From Anarhynchus alexandrinus (Eukaryota > Chordata > Aves > Charadriiformes > Charadriidae), in assembly GCA_008711295.1 (NCBI GenBank), contig VUYV01000400.1, positions 124,001 through 188,000 of the forward strand: a stretch of DNA of 64,000 bases. The letters are read 5' to 3'. Both the position numbers and the translations under genes were made by a program. Under the pieces are notes generated by a model. The model did not search any database and was not told the origin of the DNA. It worked only from the letters and a program-made list of their open reading frames with translations. Positions 24,330 to 35,660 of the stretch are shown piece by piece. The stretch's first letter is position 1; each line of letters begins with the position of its first letter.

Positions 24330-24665
24330 TCACAGAAACATAGAATGGTTTAGGTTGGAAGGGACCTTGAAGATCATTGAGTTCCAACCCCCCTGCCATG
24401 GGCAGGGACACCTCCCACTAGACCAGGTTGCTCAAAGCTCCATCCAATCTGGCCTTGAACACCTCCAGGGATGGGGTACCCACAACTTCCCTAAGCAACC
24501 TGTTCCAGTGCCTCACCACCTTCACAGTGAAAGATTTTTTTCCTAATATCTATTCTAAATCCACCTGCTTCCAGTTTGAAGCCATTACCCCTTGTCCTAT
24601 CACTACGTGTCCTTGTAAAATGTCTCTCTCCTACCTTCTTGTAGGCGCCCTTCAGATACTGGAAG
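24330..24665 (-). mobile_element. CR1 LINE, 5'-truncated 3' end
   Basis: Minus-strand CR1. Reading the plus strand, the reversed 3' UTR starts at tagaatggtttaggttggaa (24341-24360) and continues through ccaacccccctgccatgggc (24385-24404). On the minus strand ORF2 remnants SDRTRGNGFKLEAGGF and YLKGA are readable at about 24540-24665. The 3' tail is short, a single degenerate copy of the octamer. The frame has a stop and no upstream reverse transcriptase. It faces the CR1 at 21710-21982. Confidence 0.95.
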
Positions 24666-25641
24666 GAATGAAGATGAAGATAATGCAATTCTGCAACAAA
24701 GTGAATGAAGGAATAATGATGAAGAGAAGCAATTTAAGTATCATTAAAAAGGCCACCCTGTCTCTCACGGGTGCATTCAACCCCACAGAGCTATGTGAAT
24801 AAGCAGCATCTAGCTTTCCATCCTGGCAAATCTACACCAAGGCAACTTCATTTGCAGTGCCGGTGGGTAAGAAAGCGGCGAGGCAGGCAGGGATAAGTTC
24901 TCCAGAGGATGTTTTGTTTGCTGACTACTAGCAAACACTCCCCAGCTGGCTGGCCTTGCCAAAGCTCTGACCCTCTCCATGGACACTGATGCTACATCAA
25001 ACACGGGGTCTGGCATCCACGCACACATCAGCGCAATGACGCCCTGGCGTAGGGTCCTCATGACTAGGCGGGCCAGAAAACATCTCTTCCCCATCAGCTG
25101 CGAGCTGGCAGCAGTGCTGCCTGGCCCCCAGCCTCCCAGCAGAAGGTGTCGTGGAAAGGGCTCAATTCAGAAAATGGCTCATTACTGAAACGCAAGATCA
25201 GACTTCTCCTGTGGCATGGGTCTGACACAACACTGATGGCAAAGAGAGGGGGAAACGACCACAGAACTGTTAAAATGTGAACTTTTGGGGTTTTTTTTTA
25301 GTGTCCCACCTGCAGCCGAGTCGTGAGGAAGGCAGTAGAGCTTATCTCATTTCTTAGTGAGTGAAATTCCTTCAGGTACAACACTTCCAGGTTAGTCTCA
25401 GTGCCACCTTTCACTGCCAAACCAAATACTGAGCATAAAAGTCTTCTGCTGTGTAAGAGCCAGGCTTTAAGAAGTGAGCAGCATGGTGGTGAAGCAGCAC
25501 AGGAGTAGGTATTATCTCTTTGAAAGTTGTATGTATAAAAATACACTCTTCCAGTAAATAAAGTCTAGTACAAAACATCATTTGCAGTACGCACACATAT
25601 CTAATATACACACTTTTCAAAATTTGGGCTGTACATCTTAT
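24666..25641. other. Noncoding stretch, nothing recognised
   Basis: Open frames up to 94 codons (24810-25094 minus), none recognisable. A GC-richer patch covers about 24,990-25,160. Confidence 0.65.
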
Positions 25642-25714
25642 CAGATATTCAGGGTCAAATCTGTAGGTGGCTCCATTGACTTGAATAAATCGACATAAAG
25701 TTTCTGAAGATCTT
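25642..25714. mobile_element. Likely fossil palindromic hAT-type MITE
   Basis: The block reads cagatattcag ... gtggctccattgactt ... aaatcgacataaag ... ctgaagatctt. It matches the layout of an old sauropsid palindromic nonautonomous element with arms like 'gatcctcag..gtgtaaatc' and centre 'gctccattgacttcaatggagc'. The two ends, cagatattcag and the complement of ctgaagatctt, pair at 9 of 11 positions, which supports a palindrome independent of memory. Heavily eroded; exact family not assignable by eye. Confidence 0.42.
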
Positions 25715-28468
25715 AAGTCTGATTTTGATATATTTTACTTTAAACGGATTTGACTGAGAGCAGACTGACTCTGTTAAACTAATATGTTTCTATTTACTTA
25801 ACAGGATTGATAATAGCTCATTTTACGAACTCGTACATTTGGTTTTCACTCATATGGCTTGATTCTGTTATCAATTTTTTTTAAAGATATCATTGTATAC
25901 AGCTTGGATTGCAGTAAATTAAATTTTTGTCCAGAGTATTTGTTTCTGTGAGTTTCAAATGATTTAAACAACACTGATTTTTTTTTCCCTTAAAATACTT
26001 TGTAATAGTTATTTTTTTAACATCATCAAGATAGTGATGACAAATCGAAGAACAAAACACCTGGAAGTACAGATAAAACTGATAGCGTTAGAAGAAACAG
26101 AAACATCCTCATAATATTTACATGTACATATTTTACTTTGGCTTATTTATACTAGCTAAAATGCTTATGAACTTTGTATATACTTTCACATAATCTATAA
26201 ATGAGATTAGCAACCATTGTTTTTTCCAGAGGGATTGCAAATTGCATATAAACACAAACCGAAGAAATAACTCGGTGTGTTAAATACACGTGAAAGAAAA
26301 CATTACAAAATATTTTTACTGGCGTAACATCTGGAACTCCAAAGGAGGGATCGGGTTCCTTTTAGCTATGGAATCAGGGACAGAGGCAAGATTTAAAACA
26401 TGTCATGGTAAGCAGGAGACAAATGGAGAGAGATGGGGATAATGATTTGGGGAAACGAGGTACCATATAGAGTTGCAGTCCCAGGAGCCAGAAGAGACCA
26501 CCTTTCCTGAAGGAGAAGCCAGTGGTAATGATTTGCAGGTCTCACTCCCCTAAAGGATTTACAAGGGAGCAAGATGCTAACTTTCACAGGGTTTTTTTTC
26601 CCCCAAATAAAAGGGACCGCATAGATGGAAGGGGTTAAGTATTTATGGGGAAAGCAGACAAGCAGTTATTAAGAGCAGTGCAAAGATAAGGTTAGACTTG
26701 GATGATATAATGTGCTGATAAAGCTGAGGGAGATGCCTCCTACCCAGAGTGTTTTAAAACCCTTGATCACTCTTGCAATACTAACCAGTTAATTAGAGTT
26801 GGGACACATGTAGCAATTTACCAGGAAATGAAGTTTCAAGGTGCCTTAAAGGAAAATGACCAAAAACCCCCAGGTTTTCACAGCACTGTTTCCAGAATGC
26901 TTTGATGTCCAGGTACATTTAATAAAAATGAAGAAAGCAAAGGTGTAGGTTCCTGAAATGCTGTGGGAAAAGGGCAGAGAAGGAAATGCACGTTCTGTAC
27001 AAGAGCTGGGTCTCTCGGCTGCGATGCCAAAGTTTGTGCCCCGGAGCAGGGACTCGGTCGGGACCTGCCATCCCCTGGCTGAAGACCCCATGGCCGGGCA
27101 GCGCCAGCCTGGGCAGGGAGCCGACATCAGCCTCCTCCATCTGCCGAGCCACAGCCATGTCCCTCTCGTCAGGAAGGTGGGTGAATACGCACCCATCGCT
27201 CTTACAGCATCCGTGCACAGTAATAACGTGATCGTACACGACAGATCCCAAACTATCTTGGAAGAAAAAGTCTGTAGGCACAATGAACTGCATTACCTCC
27301 GTTCCCCAAAGTGGGACAACTTGGGGTCTGGGTGATGCTGCAGCCCCCGTGCAATAGCGGTGGCTGTTCAGCAGCAGGCTGATGAGCTGAGGACCACAGC
27401 TCCCCGGGCACCCCTCTTCATCTGGAGCTCCACTGCAGAGAGCTCGCTTTTTTCCTCGCTTAATGAATATTTAAGTAAGCCGTGCGAAGTGGGAACACCG
27501 TTGGCAGAGCAAAAAGGGTATTCTGGGATCAGCCGCTCCCATTCACATTTATAGGAACGGTTCCTGGAAATGGGTTCAAGTCCCCCCAGGCAGTAAAGGG
27601 AATTGAGCCTCTCGCGTCTTGGGTTAGTGGTATAATTATCTGCAACTGAGTAAAAAGGCAATGGGTTCACCCTTCCTCTTTGGTTTTCTAACCCGGGCTT
27701 TTATCTCATTTGCTTTTATTGCAGAGCTTGAAGATGAAATGTGACACAGAGAAAGACAAAACACTGGAACAAGATGCATGGGTTTTTTTCTTTCTTTTTT
27801 TTTTGGGCAAGAAAGAATTGCTTTGGGTTGATTTAAACCATTTTTTTCCCAATTGCTTGCTCTTGGTCAGAGAACTAAAGAATGAATAAGTGCGCTATTA
27901 ATTGCAGTTTGGGGTTTTACATCACGCTCTCCTTGTTTTTTTCTACAAAACAAGCAATGCTCACATACACACACAAAGCTTTTAATACATTAACAAATAA
28001 ATGTCACATAAAATAATTAGGATCTATTAAAGGCACAAGTTAAAAAATCCTCAATATCTTCTTTTTAATGTCACTGTTTTTAAAGGAGAAACCATATATC
28101 TGTATATCTATATACCCATATATCACAGTTCAAATGGTATTTAAGGATACTACATTTCTTTTGAGGAACAAATAAAGAGTCGTAGATGACCTTAAGTTGT
28201 TTTTGAAATTTGTTTAAGTTAAAGCGTGAAGGGGAAAAGAATCCCTAAGAAAGAAATTTCTGCTTCTCCTTGGGCATCCTCCTCTCTTGCCAAGTAGTAT
28301 TTGGCAAATATCATTAAAGAGAGTTAATATGGCCTTATCTGTCTCAGCGAGACCTGGCAAACTTCACTAGCAGAAAGCTGAAAGCACTGCTTCTAATTTG
28401 TCTTTGTATTACAGTCACGTCGCCGGTCTTGGCTAGTTACACCAGACTATTAAAATAAAGTAGCAGAT
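25715..28468. other. Noncoding AT-rich stretch
   Basis: No gene recognised. Overlapping frames on both strands at 26846-27335 (145, 124 and 125 codons) in a GC-richer patch have no recognisable domain. An acceptor-like tract ending gcttttattgcag at 27724 precedes a 19-codon frame, but no donor of normal strength follows, so no exon is called. Confidence 0.65.
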
Positions 28469-28513
28469 AGGAAAGAGGAGGGGAAAAAAAAAAAAAAGAG
28501 GAGGAGGAGAGAG
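28469..28513. repeat. 45-base polypurine tract with A14
   Basis: An unbroken purine run (ggaaagaggagggg, 14 A, gaggaggaggagagag). Such tracts can form triplex (H-DNA) structures. It is preceded by aataaa at about 28453-28458. It also produces the F/L/S-rich C-terminus of the 155-codon minus frame at 28450-28917, which is therefore not taken as a gene. Confidence 0.85.
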
Positions 28514-31070
28514 CAGAGGACGAGGTCAGACGCAGCAGCCACCTGAGAGGCAGAAAGGGAGGAGAACGGCTGCACAGCCCTGCAACTGCCTGCAAAAGTA
28601 ATATCACTCTTCACCCTCCAAGAAATCTTTCCCTGCAAAAAAGGGGGTAAAAACAAATGGCAGACCAAAAAAAAAAACTTGGCAACTGACAACATTTTTA
28701 CTATTTGGTTGTCCAAACATGGAAATGGTCTGATGATGGTTAAATGTGTTACAAACGAGCAGCTCCCCGGTTGTGCTTGACCCAGATGAACGGTCTCCAT
28801 CTTGCTGGCGCTGATGTGAAGGTGAAACAGTGGTAATATTGGGAGAGCAACTGCAGGGAAAAGGTTTGTGTAGATGGAGCCTCGGATAGCTGGGGAGGAA
28901 CGAGGTGCCCTGCGCATACAGCAAGTCTGCCCACATGCTTATTAGTCATTTCAAAGTCTGAAATCTCCAGTTCTCACTACCTCTCCCGTAATCAATGCGG
29001 CAATGAGAGATGTTCATCAAGGTCTAAAAAAGGTCTCTCCCCCTACCTCCTTCAGTCTGGGGGCTGGCAACAACATGCAAAAACATTGGCAGGAAAATGC
29101 TCTCGCCTTGATTAGTAATAGCCATACATTGGCTTACTCTTACTGGTCGTCCAAGACATGTAAATTCCTCAAAATTCCCATTCTGTTAATCACCTTTGTC
29201 AGAGGACAATGAAATTATACTTCACGGGTCAGTCTACTGTCACTATTCCTATAAAACAACCGTTCGCATACAGCCGATGGCTGGGATCACACAGGACGGA
29301 CAACATGCACCAGAGTACTTTGCACCATGGGGATTGTAACTTCCTTGGCTATTTCAGCGTTATTTCCCAAAATACGTGGCTGTAATATCTTCAAAACCAC
29401 TCTTGAAGCATGGCTGGGAATTGCTTACTTTTAAAATCAGTGGTCATTTTGCATGGTGTCTATAATCTGAGAACTTAAAAATCGCGGGACACAAATGTCA
29501 CAACATCCCTATAAAGCAAGCATTTAATGCATTTTGCAGAGGGGTAAATTTTGGACCAGACATGCCCACACCAGATTGTAAATCACTGGCAAAAATTCTT
29601 GATCCTACTGTATTAGCAGTTAACCAGAAAGGCAAAGTACTGATGCTGCGGTGCATTTCCACCCGTTCAAACATTTCATCCTAACTCTTTCCATACATGC
29701 CCGGCTCAACATCCTAAACTAAAATGTTGAGGTGACAGAGGAGCTAAGTCAGGAGACTCAGCAAGATATCTTGAAAGAGAATTTTTTTTTTTGTTATCAT
29801 ACAGTGCTAGCATTGAACTCTGTGTTGTCATGGAAATCCTCTCTTTCCCCAAGATGTTTAAAGTAAACAGCCATCCTTCTGCCTTTCCTCAGTTTTCATG
29901 AATGACAGCTTAACTACCACAGCCAGCACTTATCCACAGGTGGTTTTGGCAGTTTAGGGGGTATTTCTCATATTTTTTCACTTAAGTCTGGAACAGAGGT
30001 CAAGGCATTCCTCTCTAATCGCTGACCTTCCTTCCCCTCCATTTCTCTTCTATGCCAGCTGCTAGAAAAAAAATAAATGCAGTGCTATCTGTTCATTGAT
30101 ATCCACAGATGAAAAGGTATCAGTTTGAAATCTCCCACCATTTAAAACCATGTGAAAGTTTGCATTTTAAACTCTCCCGAGTGGCACTTTGTACTCTTCT
30201 ACTTCTGGTGAAGGGGAGGGGAGGAAAGGAGAATCATCCCTGCATAAATGAGTAATATCAGCTTCTTCCTTCATCAAGACTGGTATTAACAACATTGCTG
30301 TATTTGCAGAAAACATGAAAAACACTGAAATCACTTAGAAAAACACCATGTTAGTAAGTGGGAGCAACCATCCTTAACACAAAAATGATCTTCTCTTCAG
30401 GGTGTCCACTAAGACAGACAGCAACACAGATGACACTGCAAGTCATCTCTTCTTTGGGCACACCTCCAACAGTATTGTCCGAGACAAAATACCTTGAAAT
30501 TCTGCCTGGAATGGATGAGTTACTTAATTTTAAGGGGAAATAATATTTTTTTTCCGTGCTTTTAATGTTCTAAGCAGGAGACCTGCTCAGGAGGATTTTC
30601 TGTTGGCACAAATCTACCTCACGCTCTCCTTATTTTAGAATGAGAGGAAATAACCTATACAGAAACGAGTGTCACCATACTTGCAGTTTTCGCTCTTTTG
30701 CAGTAGCAAAGAAGAATCTGGACAAGGAAACTAATCAGCACTGCATGCTCAGAGAAAATCCTTCCCACCTTCCTGTGCTATCTGCTAATTACCACCACGT
30801 TCAAAACCGAGGGTGTCCCTAAACGCTTCCAGCCGGCATCCCCGGGGAGGATGCTTCTGCAGGGAGAAAGGGCATGCAGCCACGTGCGTAGCAAAACAAA
30901 ACCATAGAGCTCAGCAGGCAAAGGCGTAGACCTGGCAAAAGTACTTCTGTACTCATACAAGAGCTACATTTCTCACATCGCAGGTCTCTTCCCTCTGTTT
31001 CTGGGTCACGTTAAGGACCAAGAGAGAGACAGTGAAACTTTGCATAGAGACTGAGTCTCAGCAGCACTGG
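28514..31070. other. Noncoding stretch, nothing recognised
   Basis: Open frames of 60-110 codons only, overlapping on the minus strand at 28604-28949, without known motifs. No transposon boundary identified. Confidence 0.65.
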
Positions 31071-31103
31071 TGGTAGGACCATGCTGGTAGGACCATGCTG
31101 GTA
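31071..31103. repeat. 14-bp tandem repeat (2.4 copies)
   Basis: tggtaggaccatgc occurs twice exactly (31071-31084 and 31085-31098) and then tggta. Probably a replication-slippage duplication. Confidence 0.9.
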
Positions 31104-33254
31104 CCTCGCTGTCGCTTACCTTCATCAGTCCTGGCACAAGCCGTGCTGCCCAAATACATCCTCCCCGATCTCCCCTCGTAAGCCAGAAGCTTTGAAGGAA
31201 ACTCACTCTTTGCGAGCATATAGCACCCCAAAAAAATCAGCTTTCAGGTTGTTTTGCACTGCCAAGTGACCTTCCCAAAAGCCAGGCTTCATCCCAGGCA
31301 CAAAGCACCATATTTGCCATCAGGCTCACAGTTCACTGCTCACAGAGGTCTAAATCACAGCATTCACATCCGTAAGTTCAACAAAAATGTGCAACTATTT
31401 AATTGCTTCATTATTCAGGTTCTTTGCTGCCACCTGAATTTCAGCTGTCAGAGGCTTCTCTTGCTAAATGTCCCTCACTGCCCTTCTCAGCGTGCTTGTG
31501 CCCGTGCAGTCTGTTTCCCAAACAGTCCATGCAAACTCGGGAAGAGAAGGACGGCTGCCATCTTAATGCACCCACAGCTTTCTTCGTCAAATCCTCTGTT
31601 CTTCAAACTCCGTGAATACAAACTTGCAACATTTCAAATAGAAAATTGTTCTTTTTACCATGTTTTACTGTCAACTGAATTCACAAAAACACACCACTCG
31701 ACAACTAAAACACCGTTTCAGCCTGCAGCAATCTCCTTGATTCGTTTTGGCCCAGGGAGTTACTGCTTCAGGTTGAAATATGTGGCAGTGGACTTAATAA
31801 AGCCACAGAATTTTCAACTGTTTAAACATTTGATGTGCCAAAAAAATATAAAAAATCAGCTGACATGAGAGCGATGCAAGTTGTCTAATGACACAGAAAA
31901 GGTCTGTTCTTGCCAGCTCCCCAAGTGCCCTCCTCACCTATCCTCTAATTTTTGGTAGATGCTGATAACAACGCCTGCGGGCTACTTGATGTGTGAATCC
32001 CGAATCGATGGGCATGAGCGAGGAGGGGTCTCAGGTCTGATCTAACAGCTGGACTGTGCAGCTTTTCGGTACACAAGGCTTCCAGTGAGGTCAGCAGACC
32101 GTGCAGCCCAACTTTCTGATGAGACTGAAGCCTTTGGAAACCCTGGACCTGCTAGCTGGTGATGGGTTTGTTTCTTCAGCTCTCCTCCTATGCACATGAG
32201 TAGATGACTTTCGGTAGCGCTCTGGACAGTAAGGTAAAAATAAGGGTAATGAACCACTTTCCTCTGCTGCTGAGTCCCATAGCTATCCTCTCTGTGGCTA
32301 ATTTCCACCTTTTCTAGGATCAGGATAACAATGCCTCCTCCGTCCACAGGGAATGTCAGGATGGAAAGTCCCACAGAAATGCACTTTATTAGTCTGTTGA
32401 ACAGAGTATGTCATTGGTAACCGTGTAACTAGACAAAGAAATGGAAATAATAAATGTCTCAATCAATAAAATAAAATAGTGTGGAGCAGTATCAAACCCA
32501 GAGCTGCTTATCATCACCACGTAAATTTTGTTTTCATTCAAGGTTTAATACAGCATAAAGAAGGTAACAAAAACAAAAATTGTAAGGAATGGAATGGCAT
32601 TCTCAATTGTTTATGAATTATAACACTAACAAAAAAAAAAAAAGAAGAGAAAAACCAAGTGTGTTGGAAAACAACTGTTGAGTACATTATACATCAAAAC
32701 CAATTTTACTTCTGGGTTCTCAGAATGGAGTGTTTCAATTTTCACACTCTAAAACAAACCATACGAGAGCTTTAGATGCTCCAGATGGGACGCCTTTTGT
32801 TAAAGCTTTTGAAATCAGCACTATAGTTTGTTTCATGGATGAATTTTGGTTGGTGTGTTATTGCAATCAGTAATGCTAAAACAGTCTGTCAAGCTTTCTA
32901 GTAGAGAGAAGACAGAAGAGAGAACTAAGGGGAAAGAACACACACAAACACCCTTTCAAAACCCATAATGCGTCATGTCTTTTTTTTTTTGAGGACATGA
33001 ATTGAGAAATAAAGAAAAGGCAGACACTCAGGAATGGCTCGGCCAGTAAATCGCAGCTCATCATTCCACACACTCCTGAATTTATGGATGAAAGCTTGTG
33101 GGAAACAAATAAATAATATTTTCTACATATTATAAACTGCAGTCTGGACTCATCCTAAGTATTGCATAAAATAAATGAAATAGAGTCCCCTTAATTTCTA
33201 AACACAGCAGTCCAAGTTATGCTCTTCATGAAAAGGTGATAACATAATTAACTC
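31104..33254. other. Noncoding stretch, includes a 204-codon frame
   Basis: A plus-strand frame at 31254-31868 is 204 codons long but has low-information composition, no recognised domain, overlaps another plus frame (31403-31615) and lies in AT-rich DNA. I regard it as chance. Also contains a 13-base A run near 32630-32643 and a 10-base T run near 32981. Confidence 0.6.
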
Positions 33255-34125
33255 TAATCAACGCGGTTTTACAGGAAATAGGTCTGGTGAAGCAAACTTG
33301 TTGCTGTTTTCTGATGGAACCATGAGCTTGACGGGTTGAAGCCTTCTACAGCCCCAGGACAGACCTCCGTACAGCACTGAGACACGCACAGCTACCAATC
33401 CTGACTTTTTAAAAGCACTTACACAAAATCAATGCAGCCGATGCTAAATCGATTAAAAAGCAGCTGACAGCGAGTTCACACACATGAATGAAAACCCTCT
33501 AATCATAAATGGGCTTCATCATCCGACAGTAGCTTTTTTAATGGGGCCTACAGGGATCTGGTTTCTGACACAAAACTGCTCCGTATTTTCATCAGTGATC
33601 TGAAAGAAAACACCAATCAATTTTTGGTACCAGTTGGAGAAGGGCGAAAATTGGGGGATAAACGCAACTGTGGATTTGTCAATTATTTAAGATGTCTTGA
33701 GTTGCCTGATAAAGAGGGCTCTTCTGACTTACATTAAACACACGCAGCCAGATGAAAAATCTCAGGCGTACCAGCAAAGTCTAAGGGAAAAAAGGATGAG
33801 GATCTACAGCAGAGGTGAAGCTGTTGTGGGAACACCATGCCCCGTCCCAATGGCTGCCTGTCCATCAGGGGAAAATACTGACAGATTGGAGCAGGACCGG
33901 ATTCAAGAAGATGCTACAAACTTTATCTGAGATTGAGGAAATGAAGCCATACCGAAAGACTGTCTTATTTACCCAAGAGAGCTCAGAGGTGACTCATTAG
34001 CAACATTCAGGTTGTTACAGAGGAAAGAGGTTTCCAGTCATAAAGCATGCTTTTACCTAGCAGGAAAAGACACAGAAGTATCTAATGGCAAGTCTAAATT
34101 CAGACTAAAAAGCCAAATTCAACAC
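33255..34125 (+). mobile_element. Ancient CR1-like LINE relic (reverse-transcriptase core)
   Basis: Collinear short matches to the generic sauropsid CR1 ORF2 order: acgcggttttacaggaaata (33261-33280, start of the RT block); aaatgggcttcatcatcc (33507-33524); tggggcctacagggatctg (33542-33560); gtattttcatcagtgatctg (33583-33602), translating as RIFISDLKENT, the eroded form of the RT motif 'NIFISDLEE'; aaaattggggga (33647-33658), the remnant after the catalytic FADD box, which is itself destroyed; agattggagcaggaccgg (33883-33900); and tctaatggcaagtctaaatt+cagact (34081-34106), matching the C-terminal block. The family usually has about 850 bases between these landmarks, as here. Many substitutions and stops, so it is long dead and older than the other copies. 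Confidence 0.72.
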
Positions 34126-35269
34126 TAAAAAGCTGTATTTAACATATAAAGACCTCTTCCTAGGTAAAAGAGTTTCTTGTTTGCTTTGCTCTTTTGAACA
34201 AAAATGGGGGGCTGCACCAATGCAGGGGGCATGTATCTGTTAGATGTGAAAACAACCGACTTTAAAATTAAAAAAACCCAAACAACTCCTTCCATTTTAT
34301 AGGCACAGAAAACTTCTTCAAGGCTTCACTGAAGAGGCAATGCTGACTGAACCGTCACGTTGCAAGATCAATTTCCTAACAAAAAGCAAGCGCCATCTAA
34401 CAAGGCCTTGAAGGGGCACAGCAGGGGTAAAGAAGGTGTGGGGGAAGATTCACCCACTGTCCCTGCGCGCCCGCCGCTCCCAGCCCTCCATCGCTGCTGG
34501 GAAATCTCATCAGGCACAACGCAAGTCTTTTAGGTGGATTAAGTGCTTTTATTTTGAGTAGTCACACCATGACCACCACCTAAGGATACACGGCAGGCAG
34601 GACTTGTACAGAGGCATAATACTTTTTACTAGTGTTCCTGGGAAAAAAGCACGCGCGCTTTTGGGCACGCAACCCCCTTTTCCAGGTGCAAGGTAAGCTG
34701 TGGAGCAGAGCCGGGGGGAGAAACAGCGATGGATGCTGGGGAACGGTCCTCGCTGGCCTTGGTGTGGCATCCCTGTGCATCACACCCGCCCCCGCAACCC
34801 TGGCACCGGCTCCCCCTGCCCCTGGCAGGGGCTGAGGCCAGCATGGTGTCTGCAAGGCTCCCTGCAACGCTAGCGCTGTGCAGCTGCTTTAATAAGTAAC
34901 TGCACTTAACTCATTAACTCTCCAAGATTAGCAGAAGACGCACACTGGAGCCAAGACCAACAGAGCCAAATAAATTCGGAGTTTTCAGGCCAAGTCACAG
35001 AGTAATGACAAGCCAAAAATATTTTTCAAATGAGGAAAACATTCACTAAGTACTTCTCATTCTTCAGACCTTTGCAGAACCCGTTGTAGGATTTGCTTCA
35101 AACAAGGCTGCTCCTAGAGCAAGCGCTGACACAAAACCTCAGGAAGACTTTTTATTTTGGTGCCATTATTTTTAAGTACATAAAAAAAGTGGATTCATGG
35201 CAAAAGGTCAGCTTCAAACTCACCTATGAAAAAGAGCAGCATACATCTGAAACAGATCACGGCAAAGAG
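34126..35269. other. Noncoding stretch, GC-rich from 34,430 to 34,870
   Basis: Overlapping 67-95 codon frames on both strands at 34549-34867 reflect GC-rich composition (proline/alanine-rich). No recognised gene. The CR1 relic may extend slightly into its beginning. Confidence 0.6.
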
Positions 35270-35660
35270 CCGCCAGACCTCGTGAAAAACTGCCGGGGTG
35301 GATGTGGGTGGAAAGGAGATTCTCCAGGAAAACAGCTCGGGGAGAGCGAGGCCATTTCTGCTGCCTCCGATATGAACAGCCCCGCTCCGATGGACCGGCC
35401 CCGCTTGCACGGGGCACTGCACGCATCCGAAAATGCCACGCCAGCGAGTGCTTGCAAGCCAACAACCTCTTTACATCCGTTAACATTATGGTCACCACAA
35501 GCATTTGCAGTTATACCATGAGTCTGAACAAATCATTAACACAGTCCTGTGTTAATGATTTCATGCTCACTTAACTTGACTGCCAGGCATCAGGCAGGTC
35601 AGGAGCCTTCTGCATTTCTACGCATGCACTTCGCATTAATGCGGCGCCGCCCGAGGAAAT
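35270..35660. promoter_or_regulatory. CpG-rich patch with palindrome cluster
   Basis: About 16 CpG fall in 35,270-35,470 (runs such as agccgccagacctcg, ctccgatggaccggccccgc), far above the surrounding sequence and close to the number expected without CpG depletion. It is followed by three perfect dyads: a 15-bp inverted repeat at 35530-35561, CGCATTAATGCG at 35632-35643, and GCGGCGCCGC at 35641-35650. The layout is suggestive of a protected (germline-unmethylated) regulatory element. No transcript evidence is visible; the 142-codon plus frame across it (35093-35521) is unrecognised. Confidence 0.4.
35530..35561. other. Near-perfect 32-bp palindrome (15-bp arms, 2-base centre)
   Basis: Left arm aaatcattaacacag (35530-35544), centre tc, right arm ctgtgttaatgattt (35547-35561), with no mismatch. 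Each arm carries TTAATGATT, a homeodomain-like TAAT/ATTA core. A 15-bp perfect arm next to a 2-base centre has a chance expectation around 1 in 10,000 for a window this size under equal base use. Could be a dimer binding site, a hairpin-forming element or a replication-generated palindrome. Confidence 0.85.

Noticed and set aside
26846..27335. Three overlapping 124-145 codon frames on both strands
   Set aside because: Frames on opposite strands share GC-rich DNA; no homology recognised.
27570..27590. tRNA B-box-like ggttcaagtcccccc
   Set aside because: No A box or acceptor stem partner upstream.
27700..27790. Possible small exon after a strong acceptor at 27724
   Set aside because: No adequate donor follows; atgcatg|ggttttt is poor, and the frame is only about 19 codons.
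28450..28917. 155-codon minus frame with hydrophobic C-terminus
   Set aside because: The L/F-rich end is the translation of the polypurine tract at 28469-28513, not a membrane segment.
31254..31868. 204-codon plus-strand open frame
   Set aside because: No motif or exon context; another plus frame overlaps it, and length is within chance for six frames of 64 kb.
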